Assembly (NCBI GenBank): GCA_964577115.1
Contig: CAZNXJ010000023.1
Span: 1 to 64,000 of the forward strand
From: CAZNXJ01 sp964577115
GTDB lineage: Bacteria; Planctomycetota; Planctomycetia; Pirellulales; Pirellulaceae
Direction: 5' to 3'
DNA: 64,000 nucleotides
Program-made: the position numbers and the translations under genes
Shown here: in pieces, positions 34,869 through 43,378 of the stretch
How the letters are laid out: each line of letters starts with the position of its first letter
Numbering within the stretch: the stretch's first letter is position 1
Notes under the pieces: model-generated
Seen by the model: the letters and a program-made list of their open reading frames with translations, nothing else
What the model was told of the DNA's origin: nothing
Database searches by the model: none

Positions 34869-36890
34869 TTAGCGCCTCTTGGCGCCGGCCGGACGAGCGG
34901 CCTGCGCGGGCGGGGCGGCAGGTGCCGGGGCCGGCGCTTTGACCGTGCGCATTTCCGAACCTTCCGGCGAGGACGGCTGGAGGCGGCCCCGCGTGACGAC
35001 GCCTGCGAGGAACGTCTGCGTTTTCGCCGATTCCTTCAACCGATCGAACTCGCGAGCCATCGCGGCGCGCAGCTTCTTTTCGTGGAGGTCTTTGTACAGT
35101 TCGTCGCGCACCGTCTCGATGTCGGTCACTTCGGGGACCGTCCGGCCAAGGCAACGCATGATGATGTACTTGTCACCGACCGCCACGATCGACGACAGCT
35201 CGCCCGGCTTCAGGCGGAACGCTTCCTTCTCGACGGCATCGTTGCCGCCGTGCATCCGGATCGGCGGAACCTTGCCGAAGTTAGCTCGCGAGACCGGCTC
35301 GATCGAGTACTCCGACGCGAGGTTGCCGAAGAAGTCGTCGGTCGGGTTATTACGCGCCATTTCCCAGACCTGCTGCGCCCGGCGCTGGTTGCTCATCACG
35401 ATCGCCAGCACCTGCACCCGCTCGCCATAATTCGACTCGAAGCCCTTCTGCATGTCGTCTTCGGTGACCTCGATCTTTTCGCCGACGAGCTTCTTCAAAG
35501 CGACGCTCGGCCAGACGGCATCGGCGACGTACAGGTCGACGGTCGCGCCTTCACCACCCTCGGTCGTCACATGCTGTAGCCAGCGTTCGACGTCGGCCGA
35601 TCCATCGGGCCTCAGGTACCCGTAGGCTTCGGCGGCGCGAGCGATCTCGGCGTCCAGGTCTTCCTGCGTGATGGACTTGCCGGCGGCCCGCAGGGCCTGC
35701 GTGAGGATCAGACGGTTGATTTCCCCGTCGAGCACCTCTTCACCGTGCCGCTGAACGCACTCGTCCGCCAGTTCCGCCATCGTGATCTGATGGCCGTTGA
35801 TCGTGGCGGCCACGCCCGGCATCTGATTTCGCAGTTGCGAGTCGTTGTACACGTTCACCAACTGCGCCTTCTCTTGCATCTGCTTGAACATCTCGGCGGC
35901 CGCGGTGCGCAGCTTCTGGTCCCGGATGGTCTCGCGGAGCCGTTCCTCTTCGGCCGCCAGGTTCTCGCCCGAAACGTAGGAACCTGGAATGACGCTTTCG
36001 CACTTGAGGATGACGAACTGGTCCGCCACCTGGATCACGTCCGAGATTTCGCCCGGCTTCAGAGCGAACGCCGCTTGCTCGAGGTTCGGGTCGCCGACGT
36101 GCTTGCGGATCGGAGGAACAAGGCCGCGAGCGGCGGCGCTGGTTTTGTCGTCCGATTCATTCTTGGCGATGTCGCCGAACGCTTCGGGATCCGCCTTTGC
36201 CTTGGCATGTAGCTGCTCGGCCTTCTCGCGCGTGTTGGCGACGATAATGCGCGTCTTGACCTTCGGACCGTGCTCCGACTCGAAGGCCTTCTTCAACTCC
36301 TCCTGAGTCACCTCGATTTCATTGGCCGCGAGCCGGCGCAAGGCGAGCATGGGCCAGATGATTTCATTCTTGTATTCCTCGGCCGAAATGTTCCGCTCGT
36401 CCTTCAGGAGCGTCAGCCAGCGATCGGTCGACAGGCCAAACTTGCCCGCCATCCGATCGATTTCGTCCATGACGTCTTTTTCCGTGATCGTGACGCCTCG
36501 GTCCCGGCACGCCTGCGCGATGAGGTACTTATTGACCAGCCCTTCGAGCACTTCTTCGCCGTAGCGGCGGATGCATTCGCGGGCGAGATGGTCCCGCGTG
36601 ATCTGCTCGCCGTTGACAATCGCCATGACCGAGTTGGGGGCCTGGCCGGGCTGAGGGGTCGAGGCAACTGGCGCTGTGGGACGAGCGGCCGTGCGCGGCG
36701 CTTGAGTCGGCGCGGGGCGAGCGGCGGTGCGTGCCCGAGGCCCGTCGGCGCTGGCCTGCGAGGGGCCGGCGAGCGTGCGGGCGAACAGACCTAACCCAAC
36801 GATGACCGCCAGGCCGGCCAGCCATGATGCGATCTTCTTCCCGCGCGAGGAAGCTTCCGTTCTTTGCGACAATTCCATGTCTGTAGCCAT
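34869..36890 (-). CDS. Exported peptidyl-prolyl isomerase with two SurA/PpiC-like modules
   Basis: A 673-aa periplasmic-type foldase. After an N-terminal membrane anchor or signal segment (SWLAGLAVIVGLGLFARTLA, about residues 22-41) and an Ala/Pro linker, two homologous modules follow, each a SurA-type helical region plus a parvulin domain: module 1 from about residue 88 (IVNGEQITRDHL) to 310 and module 2 from about 360 (INGHQITMAELA) to 590. Each ends with similar strands (VPPIRKHVGD; VPPIRMHGGN). The tail is Pro/Ala/Lys-rich. ATG 36890 is chosen because GGAGG lies 8 nt upstream. A good promoter at 37047-37076 and the terminator at 34799-34836 define a single-gene unit. Likely role: folding outer-membrane or secreted proteins. 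Confidence 0.88.
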   Translation of the reverse strand: MATDMELSQRTEASSRGKKIASWLAGLAVIVGLGLFARTLAGPSQASADGPRARTAARPAPTQAPRTAARPTAPVASTPQPGQAPNSVMAIVNGEQITRDHLARECIRRYGEEVLEGLVNKYLIAQACRDRGVTITEKDVMDEIDRMAGKFGLSTDRWLTLLKDERNISAEEYKNEIIWPMLALRRLAANEIEVTQEELKKAFESEHGPKVKTRIIVANTREKAEQLHAKAKADPEAFGDIAKNESDDKTSAAARGLVPPIRKHVGDPNLEQAAFALKPGEISDVIQVADQFVILKCESVIPGSYVSGENLAAEEERLRETIRDQKLRTAAAEMFKQMQEKAQLVNVYNDSQLRNQMPGVAATINGHQITMAELADECVQRHGEEVLDGEINRLILTQALRAAGKSITQEDLDAEIARAAEAYGYLRPDGSADVERWLQHVTTEGGEGATVDLYVADAVWPSVALKKLVGEKIEVTEDDMQKGFESNYGERVQVLAIVMSNQRRAQQVWEMARNNPTDDFFGNLASEYSIEPVSRANFGKVPPIRMHGGNDAVEKEAFRLKPGELSSIVAVGDKYIIMRCLGRTVPEVTDIETVRDELYKDLHEKKLRAAMAREFDRLKESAKTQTFLAGVVTRGRLQPSSPEGSEMRTVKAPAPAPAAPPAQAARPAGAKRR

Positions 36891-37046
36891 TTGGCGTCCC
36901 TCCATGCTGCGCCAAGTTCACTCATTGGAGCTCACCTCCGTGGCGAGCTCGTCCAGGGATCGCTGGCACGCGTGCGGGAATACGCGCCGCGAACCATTCG
37001 GCAGCCGGCGCAAACATGCGCCACCTACTCAGAGCTGGGTCGCGGA

Positions 37047-37076
37047 GTTATAGGAAAAACGCCAAAAATTAGTCAA
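37047..37076 (-). promoter_or_regulatory. Predicted promoter of the peptidyl-prolyl isomerase gene
   Basis: On the minus strand TTGACT (37071-37076), 18-nt spacer rich in T, TATAAC (37047-37052). Five of six matches in each box. It gives a leader of about 150 nt. The rest of the 401-bp gap 36891-37291 shows no gene; 37077-37291 holds nothing recognisable. Confidence 0.75.
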
Positions 37077-37291
37077 GAGAAGTTTCGCCGCGGCCGATAA
37101 GGCGCAAGTTGCCCCAAAGGGAGCAGGATTCAGCGGAAGGACCACAATCTCCCGTGGCCTTTTCCACGCCCGGACCTTACCAGCCCGCGAACTTCCCCCC
37201 AGCACATCCCGCTGCGACGCCGCATGCGAAGTCGCGCCGATACCGGCCGGTAATATCCGCTGCCCCGGGGGCGGGAGGTTTAACGTCGCGT

Positions 37292-38431
37292 CTAGCGCGT
37301 TGCCCCGGCGAGCATTTCGCGGAATTGATCGAAGAGATAATGGCTGTCGTGTGGGCCGGCGGCAGCTTCGGGGTGGTACTGCACCGAAAAGGCCGGCAGC
37401 GAGCGGTGCCGCATGCCCGCAATCGTGTCGTCGTTCAGATTGACATGCGTTACTTCCAGTTCGGGCGGTAGTGACTCGCGTTCGACAGCGAACCCATGGT
37501 TCTGGGTCGTGATCTCAACCTTGCCGGTCAGCAGGTTCAGTACCGGCTGGTTGGCGCCGCGGTGTCCGAATTTCAGCTTGAAGGTCTTTGCGCCGCACGC
37601 GAGTCCGAGGAGCTGGTGACCCAGGCAAATGCCGAAAACCGGAACACGCTCAATCAGTTGGCGGATGGCGGTGATCGCGTAGTCGAGCGGCTCGGGGTCG
37701 CCTGGGCCATTCGAGAGGAAAACGCCGTCCGGTTGCCGTTCAAGCACTTCTTCGGCGCTGGCCGTGCCCGGCAGAATGGTCACGCGGCATTTTAGATCGC
37801 GCAGGTGCCGCGCGATATTGCGTTTCATGCCGAAGTCCAGCGCCACGACGTGTGGTTCGTTGGACCACTCGGGACGCGAGCTGTTCGGCAGGCGAGACCA
37901 GGGGCTAAGCGAATCTTCCCAGATGCATTCCTGGTCCGGCAGCACTTCGCGAACCAGATCGCGCCCCACCAGCCCGCGGCTTGCGCGAGCCTTCTCGACG
38001 AGACGCTGATCATCGAGATCGACGGTTGAAAGGACACCCTTCATTGCGCCGAAGTTGCGAATGCGCCGTACGAGCGCCCGCGTGTCGATACCGGCGATGG
38101 CGACGACCTGGTGCTCGATGAGGTATTCCTGGAGGTTCCCCTCGGAGCGAAAATTGCTCGTGCGACGGCTGTCCTCGCGCACGACGAAGCCGGCGAGCTG
38201 CGGGCGCTGGCTTTCGCAATCTTCCGCGTTCACACCGTAGTTGCCGATGTGCGGGTAGGTCATCGTGACAATCTGCCCGCGATAGCTCGGGTCGGTGAGA
38301 ATCTCCTGGTAGCCGGTCATCGATGTATTGAAAACCACCTCACCGTCGACCTCGCCCGGAGCGCCGCACGAGTATCCGGAGTAAACAGTGCCGTCTTCCA
38401 GGGCAAGTTTTGCGGGTTGCGCAGCTTTCAT
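37292..38431 (-). CDS. carA: Carbamoyl-phosphate synthase small subunit (glutaminase)
   Basis: Hydrolyses glutamine and passes ammonia to CarB to make carbamoyl phosphate for pyrimidine and arginine synthesis. The 379-aa length is typical. The N-terminal domain starts with ALEDGTVYSG, and the class I amidotransferase domain has the nucleophile in GICLGHQLLG and the catalytic His-Glu in QYHPEA. The ATG at 38431 is chosen because conserved sequence starts right after it; the frame stays open to 38557, but that part overlaps leader hairpins and is not conserved. carB is not in the window. A TATAAT box at 38690-38695 implies a leader of about 250 nt. Confidence 0.96.
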   Translation of the reverse strand: MKAAQPAKLALEDGTVYSGYSCGAPGEVDGEVVFNTSMTGYQEILTDPSYRGQIVTMTYPHIGNYGVNAEDCESQRPQLAGFVVREDSRRTSNFRSEGNLQEYLIEHQVVAIAGIDTRALVRRIRNFGAMKGVLSTVDLDDQRLVEKARASRGLVGRDLVREVLPDQECIWEDSLSPWSRLPNSSRPEWSNEPHVVALDFGMKRNIARHLRDLKCRVTILPGTASAEEVLERQPDGVFLSNGPGDPEPLDYAITAIRQLIERVPVFGICLGHQLLGLACGAKTFKLKFGHRGANQPVLNLLTGKVEITTQNHGFAVERESLPPELEVTHVNLNDDTIAGMRHRSLPAFSVQYHPEAAAGPHDSHYLFDQFREMLAGATR

Positions 38432-38695
38432 CACGTGGTCCAATTGCACCGGAGTGGATCCGGCAGAAAAAGGGTGCGATGCGACAGACCTAAAGTCGCC
38501 ATGCATGCTCGCCCGATACCCTTCATACGGCTGTGGGTCTCCGGACAAGAGGAACACCCGATTGTCCGGACAGCCAACGATGGAGGGTCTCTGTTGCGGC
38601 GAGCAGGGACCCTCCTACTTTTTCTTGAGCATGCGATCGCGAGCGGTCCGCGAGCGCACGGTAGCGGTATCGATCGAGGCCGTGAGGGCATTATA
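38432..38695 (-). promoter_or_regulatory. carA promoter -10 and long structured 5' leader
   Basis: On the minus strand a perfect TATAAT lies at 38690-38695 (no good -35). The implied leader (about 38683 to 38432) carries two strong hairpins in tandem: 8-bp stem 38582-38589/38608-38615 (arm GGAGGGTC) and 9-bp stem 38540-38548/38562-38570 (arm TCCGGACAA), then a U5 run at 38466-38470. On the plus strand the first hairpin is followed by T5 and looks like a terminator. This may be a regulatory RNA controlling carA. Confidence 0.55.
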
Positions 38696-38776
38696 CCGGC
38701 AGCTCGTGCGAACGACGAGCGGGCGATGACCGTGAAGCGGATCCGCCGCCGTCCAAAGGAGACAACGCCGAGCCGT

Positions 38777-40054
38777 TTAGGCCTGCGAGCTCGAGACGGC
38801 AGGTGTCTGCTCGCGTCGCCGCTCGAGACAGCGCCCGATCTGCCGCACAGCTTGCCGCAGCCGATTCTCGTTCTCCACGAGTGCCATGCGCAAGTATCCC
38901 TCCCCTGCCGGCCCAAAGCCACTGCCCGGGCTGACCGCGACGTCGCCGTTTTCCAAAAGAAACATGGCGAAATCCATCGTGCTCATCCGCCGTTGCCAGG
39001 CCTCGGGGATCCGAGCCCACACGAACATGCCGGCTCGCGGTGGGGTCACTTGCCAGCCGATCCGGCGGAGGCCTTCGACGAGCACATTTCGCCGCCGCTC
39101 GTAAATCTTCGCCTGTGCCTCGACATCCTTCTCGGTGTGCCGCAAGGCCACGATCGCGGCGATCTGGATCGCCTGGAACATGCCGTAATCGTAGTAGCCT
39201 TTGATGACCCCCAGAGCGCGGATCATGTCGGCATTGCCGCTGCAAAAGCCGACGCGCCACCCGGCCATGTTGTAGCCCTTGCTCATCGTCGTGAACTCGA
39301 CGCCGACGTCGATGGCGCCGGGGGCCGCCAGGAAGCTGGGGGGCTGATAGCCGTCGAACGCAATGTCGGCGTAAGCAAAGTCGCTGATCACGGCCAGGTG
39401 ATATTTCTTCGCCAGCTTCACGACTTCGCGATAAAAATCCGGCTCGATGGTGACCGTGGACGGATTATGCGGGTAGTTAATGATCAGAAGCTTGGGCCGA
39501 GGATAGAGGGTCTCGCACGTGTATGCGACGTTCGACAGGAATTTCTCACTGTCGGCAACCTCGAGTGCAATCACGTTCCCGGCAGCCAGCGCCACGCCGT
39601 ACATGTGGACGGGGAAGTAGGGAGCCGGAATGATGGCCGTATCCCCCGCACCCATCAGCGCGAGGCACATATGGCTGAACCCTTCCTTCGACCCCAGGCA
39701 AACCATCACCTCGTTGGTCGGATCCAGCCGCACGCCATACCGCTTCAAGTATTTGCTCGCGACCTCACGACGCAGGTTCAGGATGCCGTTCGACTTGCTG
39801 TAGCCATGGTTTCTCGGGTCACGAGCCGCCTCGGCAAGCTTCTCAATCACGATATCCGGAGGCGGTTCGCTGGGATTGCCCATTCCCAAGTCGATGACAT
39901 CGTGGCCATCTCGCCGCTTCTCGTACAGCAGATTATTGATCCGGCCGAACATGTACGGCGGCAGCCGAAGGACGCGCGATGCCGGTTGAATCTCGAACGG
40001 CGCGGACCCCGAGCTTCCATCGGGAGAGGGAGAGGGTACGTGAGAGCTGGACAT
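38777..40054 (-). CDS. Class I/II PLP-dependent aminotransferase (AlaC / LL-diaminopimelate aminotransferase-like)
   Basis: A 425-aa fold-type I aminotransferase. The PLP lysine lies in TTMSKGYNMAGWRVGF, with the upstream NYPHNPS cofactor motif and DLGMGNPSEPP near the N-terminus. The MSKGYNMAGWR form is typical of the AlaC/YfdZ and LL-diaminopimelate aminotransferase group, so alanine formation from pyruvate or the lysine/peptidoglycan branch is likely; sequence by eye does not decide. The first 20 residues are Ser/Pro-rich and may not be conserved. No clear Shine-Dalgarno precedes 40054. It ends 345 bp before carA, and a predicted promoter lies at 40164-40192. Confidence 0.88.
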   Translation of the reverse strand: MSSSHVPSPSPDGSSGSAPFEIQPASRVLRLPPYMFGRINNLLYEKRRDGHDVIDLGMGNPSEPPPDIVIEKLAEAARDPRNHGYSKSNGILNLRREVASKYLKRYGVRLDPTNEVMVCLGSKEGFSHMCLALMGAGDTAIIPAPYFPVHMYGVALAAGNVIALEVADSEKFLSNVAYTCETLYPRPKLLIINYPHNPSTVTIEPDFYREVVKLAKKYHLAVISDFAYADIAFDGYQPPSFLAAPGAIDVGVEFTTMSKGYNMAGWRVGFCSGNADMIRALGVIKGYYDYGMFQAIQIAAIVALRHTEKDVEAQAKIYERRRNVLVEGLRRIGWQVTPPRAGMFVWARIPEAWQRRMSTMDFAMFLLENGDVAVSPGSGFGPAGEGYLRMALVENENRLRQAVRQIGRCLERRREQTPAVSSSQA

Positions 40055-40163
40055 ACAGAACCGTTGCGCAACTTGCGGGAACGCGGTGAGAACCGACCGG
40101 GAGCCGACTAAACGCTATGCGGAAACGATACCACATCGCGAACCACTCCGCCGAACCTCCCAA

Positions 40164-40192
40164 TGTATCATCGGCCCTGGGAGTGGGGTCAA
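40164..40192 (-). promoter_or_regulatory. Possible promoter of the aminotransferase gene
   Basis: On the minus strand TTGACC (40187-40192), 17-nt spacer, GATACA (40164-40169). Good -35, weak -10. The rest of the 332-bp gap 40055-40386 shows nothing recognisable. Confidence 0.45.
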
Positions 40193-40386
40193 TGCCCATC
40201 GTGGCGAGCTTCAGGGCGCGACTTCGGCTTGACCTGACCCTGTAGACTGCCTTTCTGCGAAGAATGTTCGCGCCACCACCGCCGCACGCGCCGCTGCGCG
40301 CGACGACCGCCGGAACGGGGGCGAAGACGAGTCGCGCACGCAGCAGCGCGGGGCGGAAGTGGCTGCGCACCATCGGGGCAGGATGA

Positions 40387-41286
40387 CTATTTGAGGTGGC
40401 TCAGCAGCCAATCGAACGGTTCTACCGTGCCGCGCGGTTCAATCCGCAGCGGGATCGGGCGCCGGCCTGCGACATCGCGGAAGTAGGCTTCGCCACCGGA
40501 AATGGATGTGGCGAAGAACTGGTAGAGCCGCAGCCGCTCGCGGCAATGATGCCAGAGACCCGGTGCGTAGCGCCGAGCGAAGGCAAGCGGATCGTCGAAA
40601 CAGGACTCGGCCTGGTCGGCCTTGGTAAACACGAGCGCAATCGGACGCCGCGACCAGCTGCGCTTGCGATCCGAATACATTTCGCAAAGGTAGCTGACCG
40701 CCTTCAGACCAAAAAAGTCGGGCTGCCGATCTCCCTCGACGAGCCGCGAGGCGTCGAGCAGGATCATGGCCGCGGTGCTCCGGCCCAGCAAGGCACGCGT
40801 CATCGGGCTGGTCTGCGGATGCTCGATCTCGCTCGAAATCGTCTCGCCGGCGATATCCGGCAGAATCAGCTCCAGAGCGCGGCGCCGCCCTTTGGTGATC
40901 CGGCAGTGCGTCCAGTTCCAGTGCGCCGCGTCGTCCGGAGTGCGCGGCGGGAAGAACCCGCGGGCCAGACTGGACACGGCGGTTTGCTGCATTGCGATCG
41001 AAAAGGCGCCGCGGGCGAGCATCTGGATTTTGCCGCTTTGGCGAGCCAGCATGTCGGTGAGGACGCCGAGGTAGGCCGTCTTGCCCGCTTTGGCTGCGGC
41101 CATGACGGCCAGAACCTGCGGTTCGCATTTCAAACTGGACGCCTGATAGGTCAGCGCCATCGGCGCCTGGCAGTAGCGACAACGCTCGGTGTCGAACGCA
41201 TTGCCCTGTCCACAGACAAAGCAGGCGACTGGCACGGCGTATTGGGCGAGCCGGTAGGATTCGAGCGGCAACAGCATGTGGGTCAT
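40387..41286 (-). CDS. Zinc-ribbon GTPase-like protein
   Basis: A 299-aa cytoplasmic P-loop protein. The N-terminus has a zinc ribbon (C22-x2-C25, C36-x2-C39). The GTPase core shows G1 AAAKAGKT (residues 63-70), G3 DIAG (144-147) and G4 TKAD (221-224), in the correct order and spacing, so GTP binding is likely. I do not recognise the exact family; it recalls the 'double-GTPase' proteins described in bacterial conflict and signalling loci, but that is a weak comparison from memory. Its ATG overlaps the stop of the FGE-fold gene as ATGA, so the two are translationally coupled, and a coiled-coil gene precedes them. No close neighbour explains its role. Confidence 0.8.
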   Translation of the reverse strand: MTHMLLPLESYRLAQYAVPVACFVCGQGNAFDTERCRYCQAPMALTYQASSLKCEPQVLAVMAAAKAGKTAYLGVLTDMLARQSGKIQMLARGAFSIAMQQTAVSSLARGFFPPRTPDDAAHWNWTHCRITKGRRRALELILPDIAGETISSEIEHPQTSPMTRALLGRSTAAMILLDASRLVEGDRQPDFFGLKAVSYLCEMYSDRKRSWSRRPIALVFTKADQAESCFDDPLAFARRYAPGLWHHCRERLRLYQFFATSISGGEAYFRDVAGRRPIPLRIEPRGTVEPFDWLLSHLK

Positions 41287-42359
41287 GTCGCGGAACTCTC
41301 CGAACGGTGCGGAAGGGACAGCACATCACAGCCGCTCAGCGCACAGCGAAAGCCAACATTGCGACGCCGGGCTAGCAGCGTGTCGCCGCTCTGAAATTGC
41401 CACGAGGCCTGATGCGGAAAATAGGTGTCGAACGCACCGCCGCGGAGCGCCTTCATCGGCATATCCGCTTCCGGGCGGCCGCCAACATCCCAGGCCCCAT
41501 AATCGGTACTGGTCCATTCCCAGACATTCCCGATCAATTGATGCACGCCTTGCGGCGAAACTCCTGAAGGATATTCGTGGATCGGCACGGTGGTGCCGAT
41601 GTTCGCTTCCCACAGGTTGGCGTGTGTCGCATCAAACGAATCACCCCAGGGGAACTTGCGCTGGCAGAGCCGCCCGTCGCTGGTTGGGACCGGTGCCGCG
41701 GCTGCGCGCACCCACTCCGGGTCCGATGGCAACCGCTTGCCGACCCAACAGGCATAGGCCGAGGCTTCGTACCAACTGATTCCTACGACGGGATGATGGT
41801 CGAATCCGTCGAGATAGCGGCCATGCCGCCAGTAGCGCGGGCCCGGTTCGCCCGTCGCGTCACGGAACTCGGCGATGGCTCCGCGGATCGACGGATCCCA
41901 GAAATTCGGCTGCTTGTAGCCTCCGTTCTTTACAAACTCGAGAAACTGGCGGTTGGTGACCGGATAGCGATCGAGCCAATAGGCCTCGACTTCGATGACC
42001 TGCTCGGCGACCGCTTCGCGGTCGTCCATGGGTTCGGCACGCCAATTGCGCCCTTCGACTCGCACGGGACCGGCGGGGATGGGAATCATCGCGGCGGTGA
42101 GCAACGAGTCGGCGGTACGCAACTGCCGTTCGCCGAGCGTCCGCGCGATCTGCGGCCGCATGAGAAACGCGTAGCGGCCCTGATCGAGCATCTGGCTAAC
42201 GACGTCGCTTGACTCCCCCGCCGCAGCATCGGTGCCCGCCGGCTCCGGCTCACCCTTGCTCTGTGCCTCGCCGGCCACGCCCCAGGACCGCCACAGGCGC
42301 ACCAGTGGCTCACACAGCCAGGCGGTCGGCGTACCTACTTTGCCCCCGTTGACGCTCAT
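41283..42359 (-). CDS. FGE-sulfatase-fold (SUMF1-like) protein lacking the FGE cysteines
   Basis: A 358-aa protein with an N-terminal helical region (1-90, unknown) and an FGE-sulfatase/C-type-lectin-like domain from MIPIPAGPV (91) to NVGFRCAL (about 340). Domain signatures are clear: YPVTNRQFLEF, GISWYEASAYACWVGKRLPS, NVWEWTSTDYG, LRGGAF. True formylglycine-generating enzymes carry two copper-binding cysteines shortly after RGG(S/A)F; here that stretch (DTYFPHQASW) has none. So it is unlikely to mature the sulfatase in this window and is more likely a binding or regulatory member of the fold. It overlaps the GTPase gene by 4 bp and starts 53 bp after the coiled-coil gene. Confidence 0.85.
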   Translation of the reverse strand: MSVNGGKVGTPTAWLCEPLVRLWRSWGVAGEAQSKGEPEPAGTDAAAGESSDVVSQMLDQGRYAFLMRPQIARTLGERQLRTADSLLTAAMIPIPAGPVRVEGRNWRAEPMDDREAVAEQVIEVEAYWLDRYPVTNRQFLEFVKNGGYKQPNFWDPSIRGAIAEFRDATGEPGPRYWRHGRYLDGFDHHPVVGISWYEASAYACWVGKRLPSDPEWVRAAAAPVPTSDGRLCQRKFPWGDSFDATHANLWEANIGTTVPIHEYPSGVSPQGVHQLIGNVWEWTSTDYGAWDVGGRPEADMPMKALRGGAFDTYFPHQASWQFQSGDTLLARRRNVGFRCALSGCDVLSLPHRSESSAT

Positions 42360-42412
42360 CGCAATCCTCGGTTCATAATCACGACAAAACCACGAGCCCC
42401 CACATGGGGCCC

Positions 42413-42772
42413 TTAGAACGGACGCCGCCGCTCGTCGCGAAGAGTTAACAGCTCGGAAAAGATCTCGGCCAATTGCTGCTGCCGTTCTTCGATGCGCGCC
42501 ATGGCCTGTTGCAAGCCGTCATTGCGCGCGGCGAGCTGTTGCTGCTGTTGCTCGGCGAGCTTGCGTAGTTGATCGTGCTGCTGCGTGCGCAACGTCAACT
42601 CAGAGCGTATCTGGTCCATCTCGTCCCAGATGCGGTCGAAGATCTCGTACAACTGCGTACATTCGGTACGCATGTCGGCGAGCTCCCGGCCCCAGGCGTC
42701 CCAGGGGGGAGCCGTGTCGGCGGGGGGAGCGGCGGCCGGTTTTGCCGGCAGAGGTGTTTTTGGGGCAGGCAT
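42413..42772 (-). CDS. Small coiled-coil protein
   Basis: A 119-aa protein: a Pro/Ala-rich, probably disordered start (residues 1-28), then a continuous Glu/Gln/Leu-rich helix with heptad spacing (for example LRKLAEQQQQQLAARNDG) to the end. No membrane segment. It would form an oligomer or scaffold. ATG 42772 is chosen because the sequence further upstream in this frame is unlike the rest. It is first in the run of three genes with the FGE-fold protein and GTPase, spaced 53 bp, suggesting one operon. Confidence 0.7.
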   Translation of the reverse strand: MPAPKTPLPAKPAAAPPADTAPPWDAWGRELADMRTECTQLYEIFDRIWDEMDQIRSELTLRTQQHDQLRKLAEQQQQQLAARNDGLQQAMARIEERQQQLAEIFSELLTLRDERRRPF

Positions 42773-42952
42773 GCGGCGGTACCCGGTCGAAAAATGACAT
42801 GCACGGCTCGGGAACTCGACGTTCCACGCCGCGCGGCAGCGGACCATCTCAAACCTATGTCACGTTCGCCCCGTCGGCAAATTGACCTGCGGGCCCAAGT
42901 GCGGAACGGTTCCTAACACCGGTGGGGTGGGCACGCTGCGTCCGGCGAATGC

Positions 42953-43324
42953 TTAAGCGAGCAGGCTGAGGACGAGAAGGACGACGAGCGGCGTGAGGCT
43001 AATCACGACCGCTCCGATCGTGACCGGCAGCGGGGGCCGGCGCTTTCGGAGGCGATAGACGACCGGCGTCAGGGCCAGGCAGACCAGGCCGGTCAGGACC
43101 GCGCATAGCAGGAACCAGCCGGGCAATATGCTCGCCGCCTGCGAAAGCTCTTGAGGTTCGGTGCCCCACGCGGCGATGCGTGCGGCAAGTGCTACGAGCT
43201 GGCTGGCGAGCGTCGCCACGGCCGCCAGCATCCAGGCGACCGTCGCCGCCTCGGCCGACCGCTCTTCGACGGCGGCCGGCGGGCGTTTCTGCGGAGCCGC
43301 ATGTTTTGTCCGGCGACGCGCCAT
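42953..43324 (-). CDS. Small membrane protein with three predicted helices
   Basis: A 123-aa inner-membrane protein: basic N-terminus (RRRTKHAAPQKR), then hydrophobic helices at about 28-50, 67-90 and 100-122, with a positively charged loop RLRKRRPP between the second and third. Function unknown. It lies 54 bp after asnS and 180 bp before the coiled-coil gene, all on the minus strand, so it could belong to either transcription unit. Confidence 0.65.
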   Translation of the reverse strand: MARRRTKHAAPQKRPPAAVEERSAEAATVAWMLAAVATLASQLVALAARIAAWGTEPQELSQAASILPGWFLLCAVLTGLVCLALTPVVYRLRKRRPPLPVTIGAVVISLTPLVVLLVLSLLA

Positions 43325-43378
43325 GGCGCTTTCTAGTGGAAGAAAGGGGATGCACGCCCGTGGTAACGCGTGCCGGTC

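Noticed and set aside
38432..38557. 42-residue N-terminal extension of CarA
   Set aside because: The extension overlaps leader hairpins and does not resemble the family; conserved sequence starts just after 38431.
38615..38632. Five-codon minus-strand mini-frame (Met-Leu-Lys-Lys-Lys) in the carA leader
   Set aside because: No ribosome-binding site, and so short that chance is the best explanation.
38111..40111. 666-codon plus-strand frame spanning the carA leader and aminotransferase
   Set aside because: Antisense to two conserved genes and composed of Arg/His/Asp-rich sequence with no domain; open because of high GC.
41283..42359. Calling this gene a formylglycine-generating enzyme that activates the nearby sulfatase
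   Set aside because: The two copper-site cysteines are absent and the sulfatase gene is 6.6 kb away in another transcription unit.
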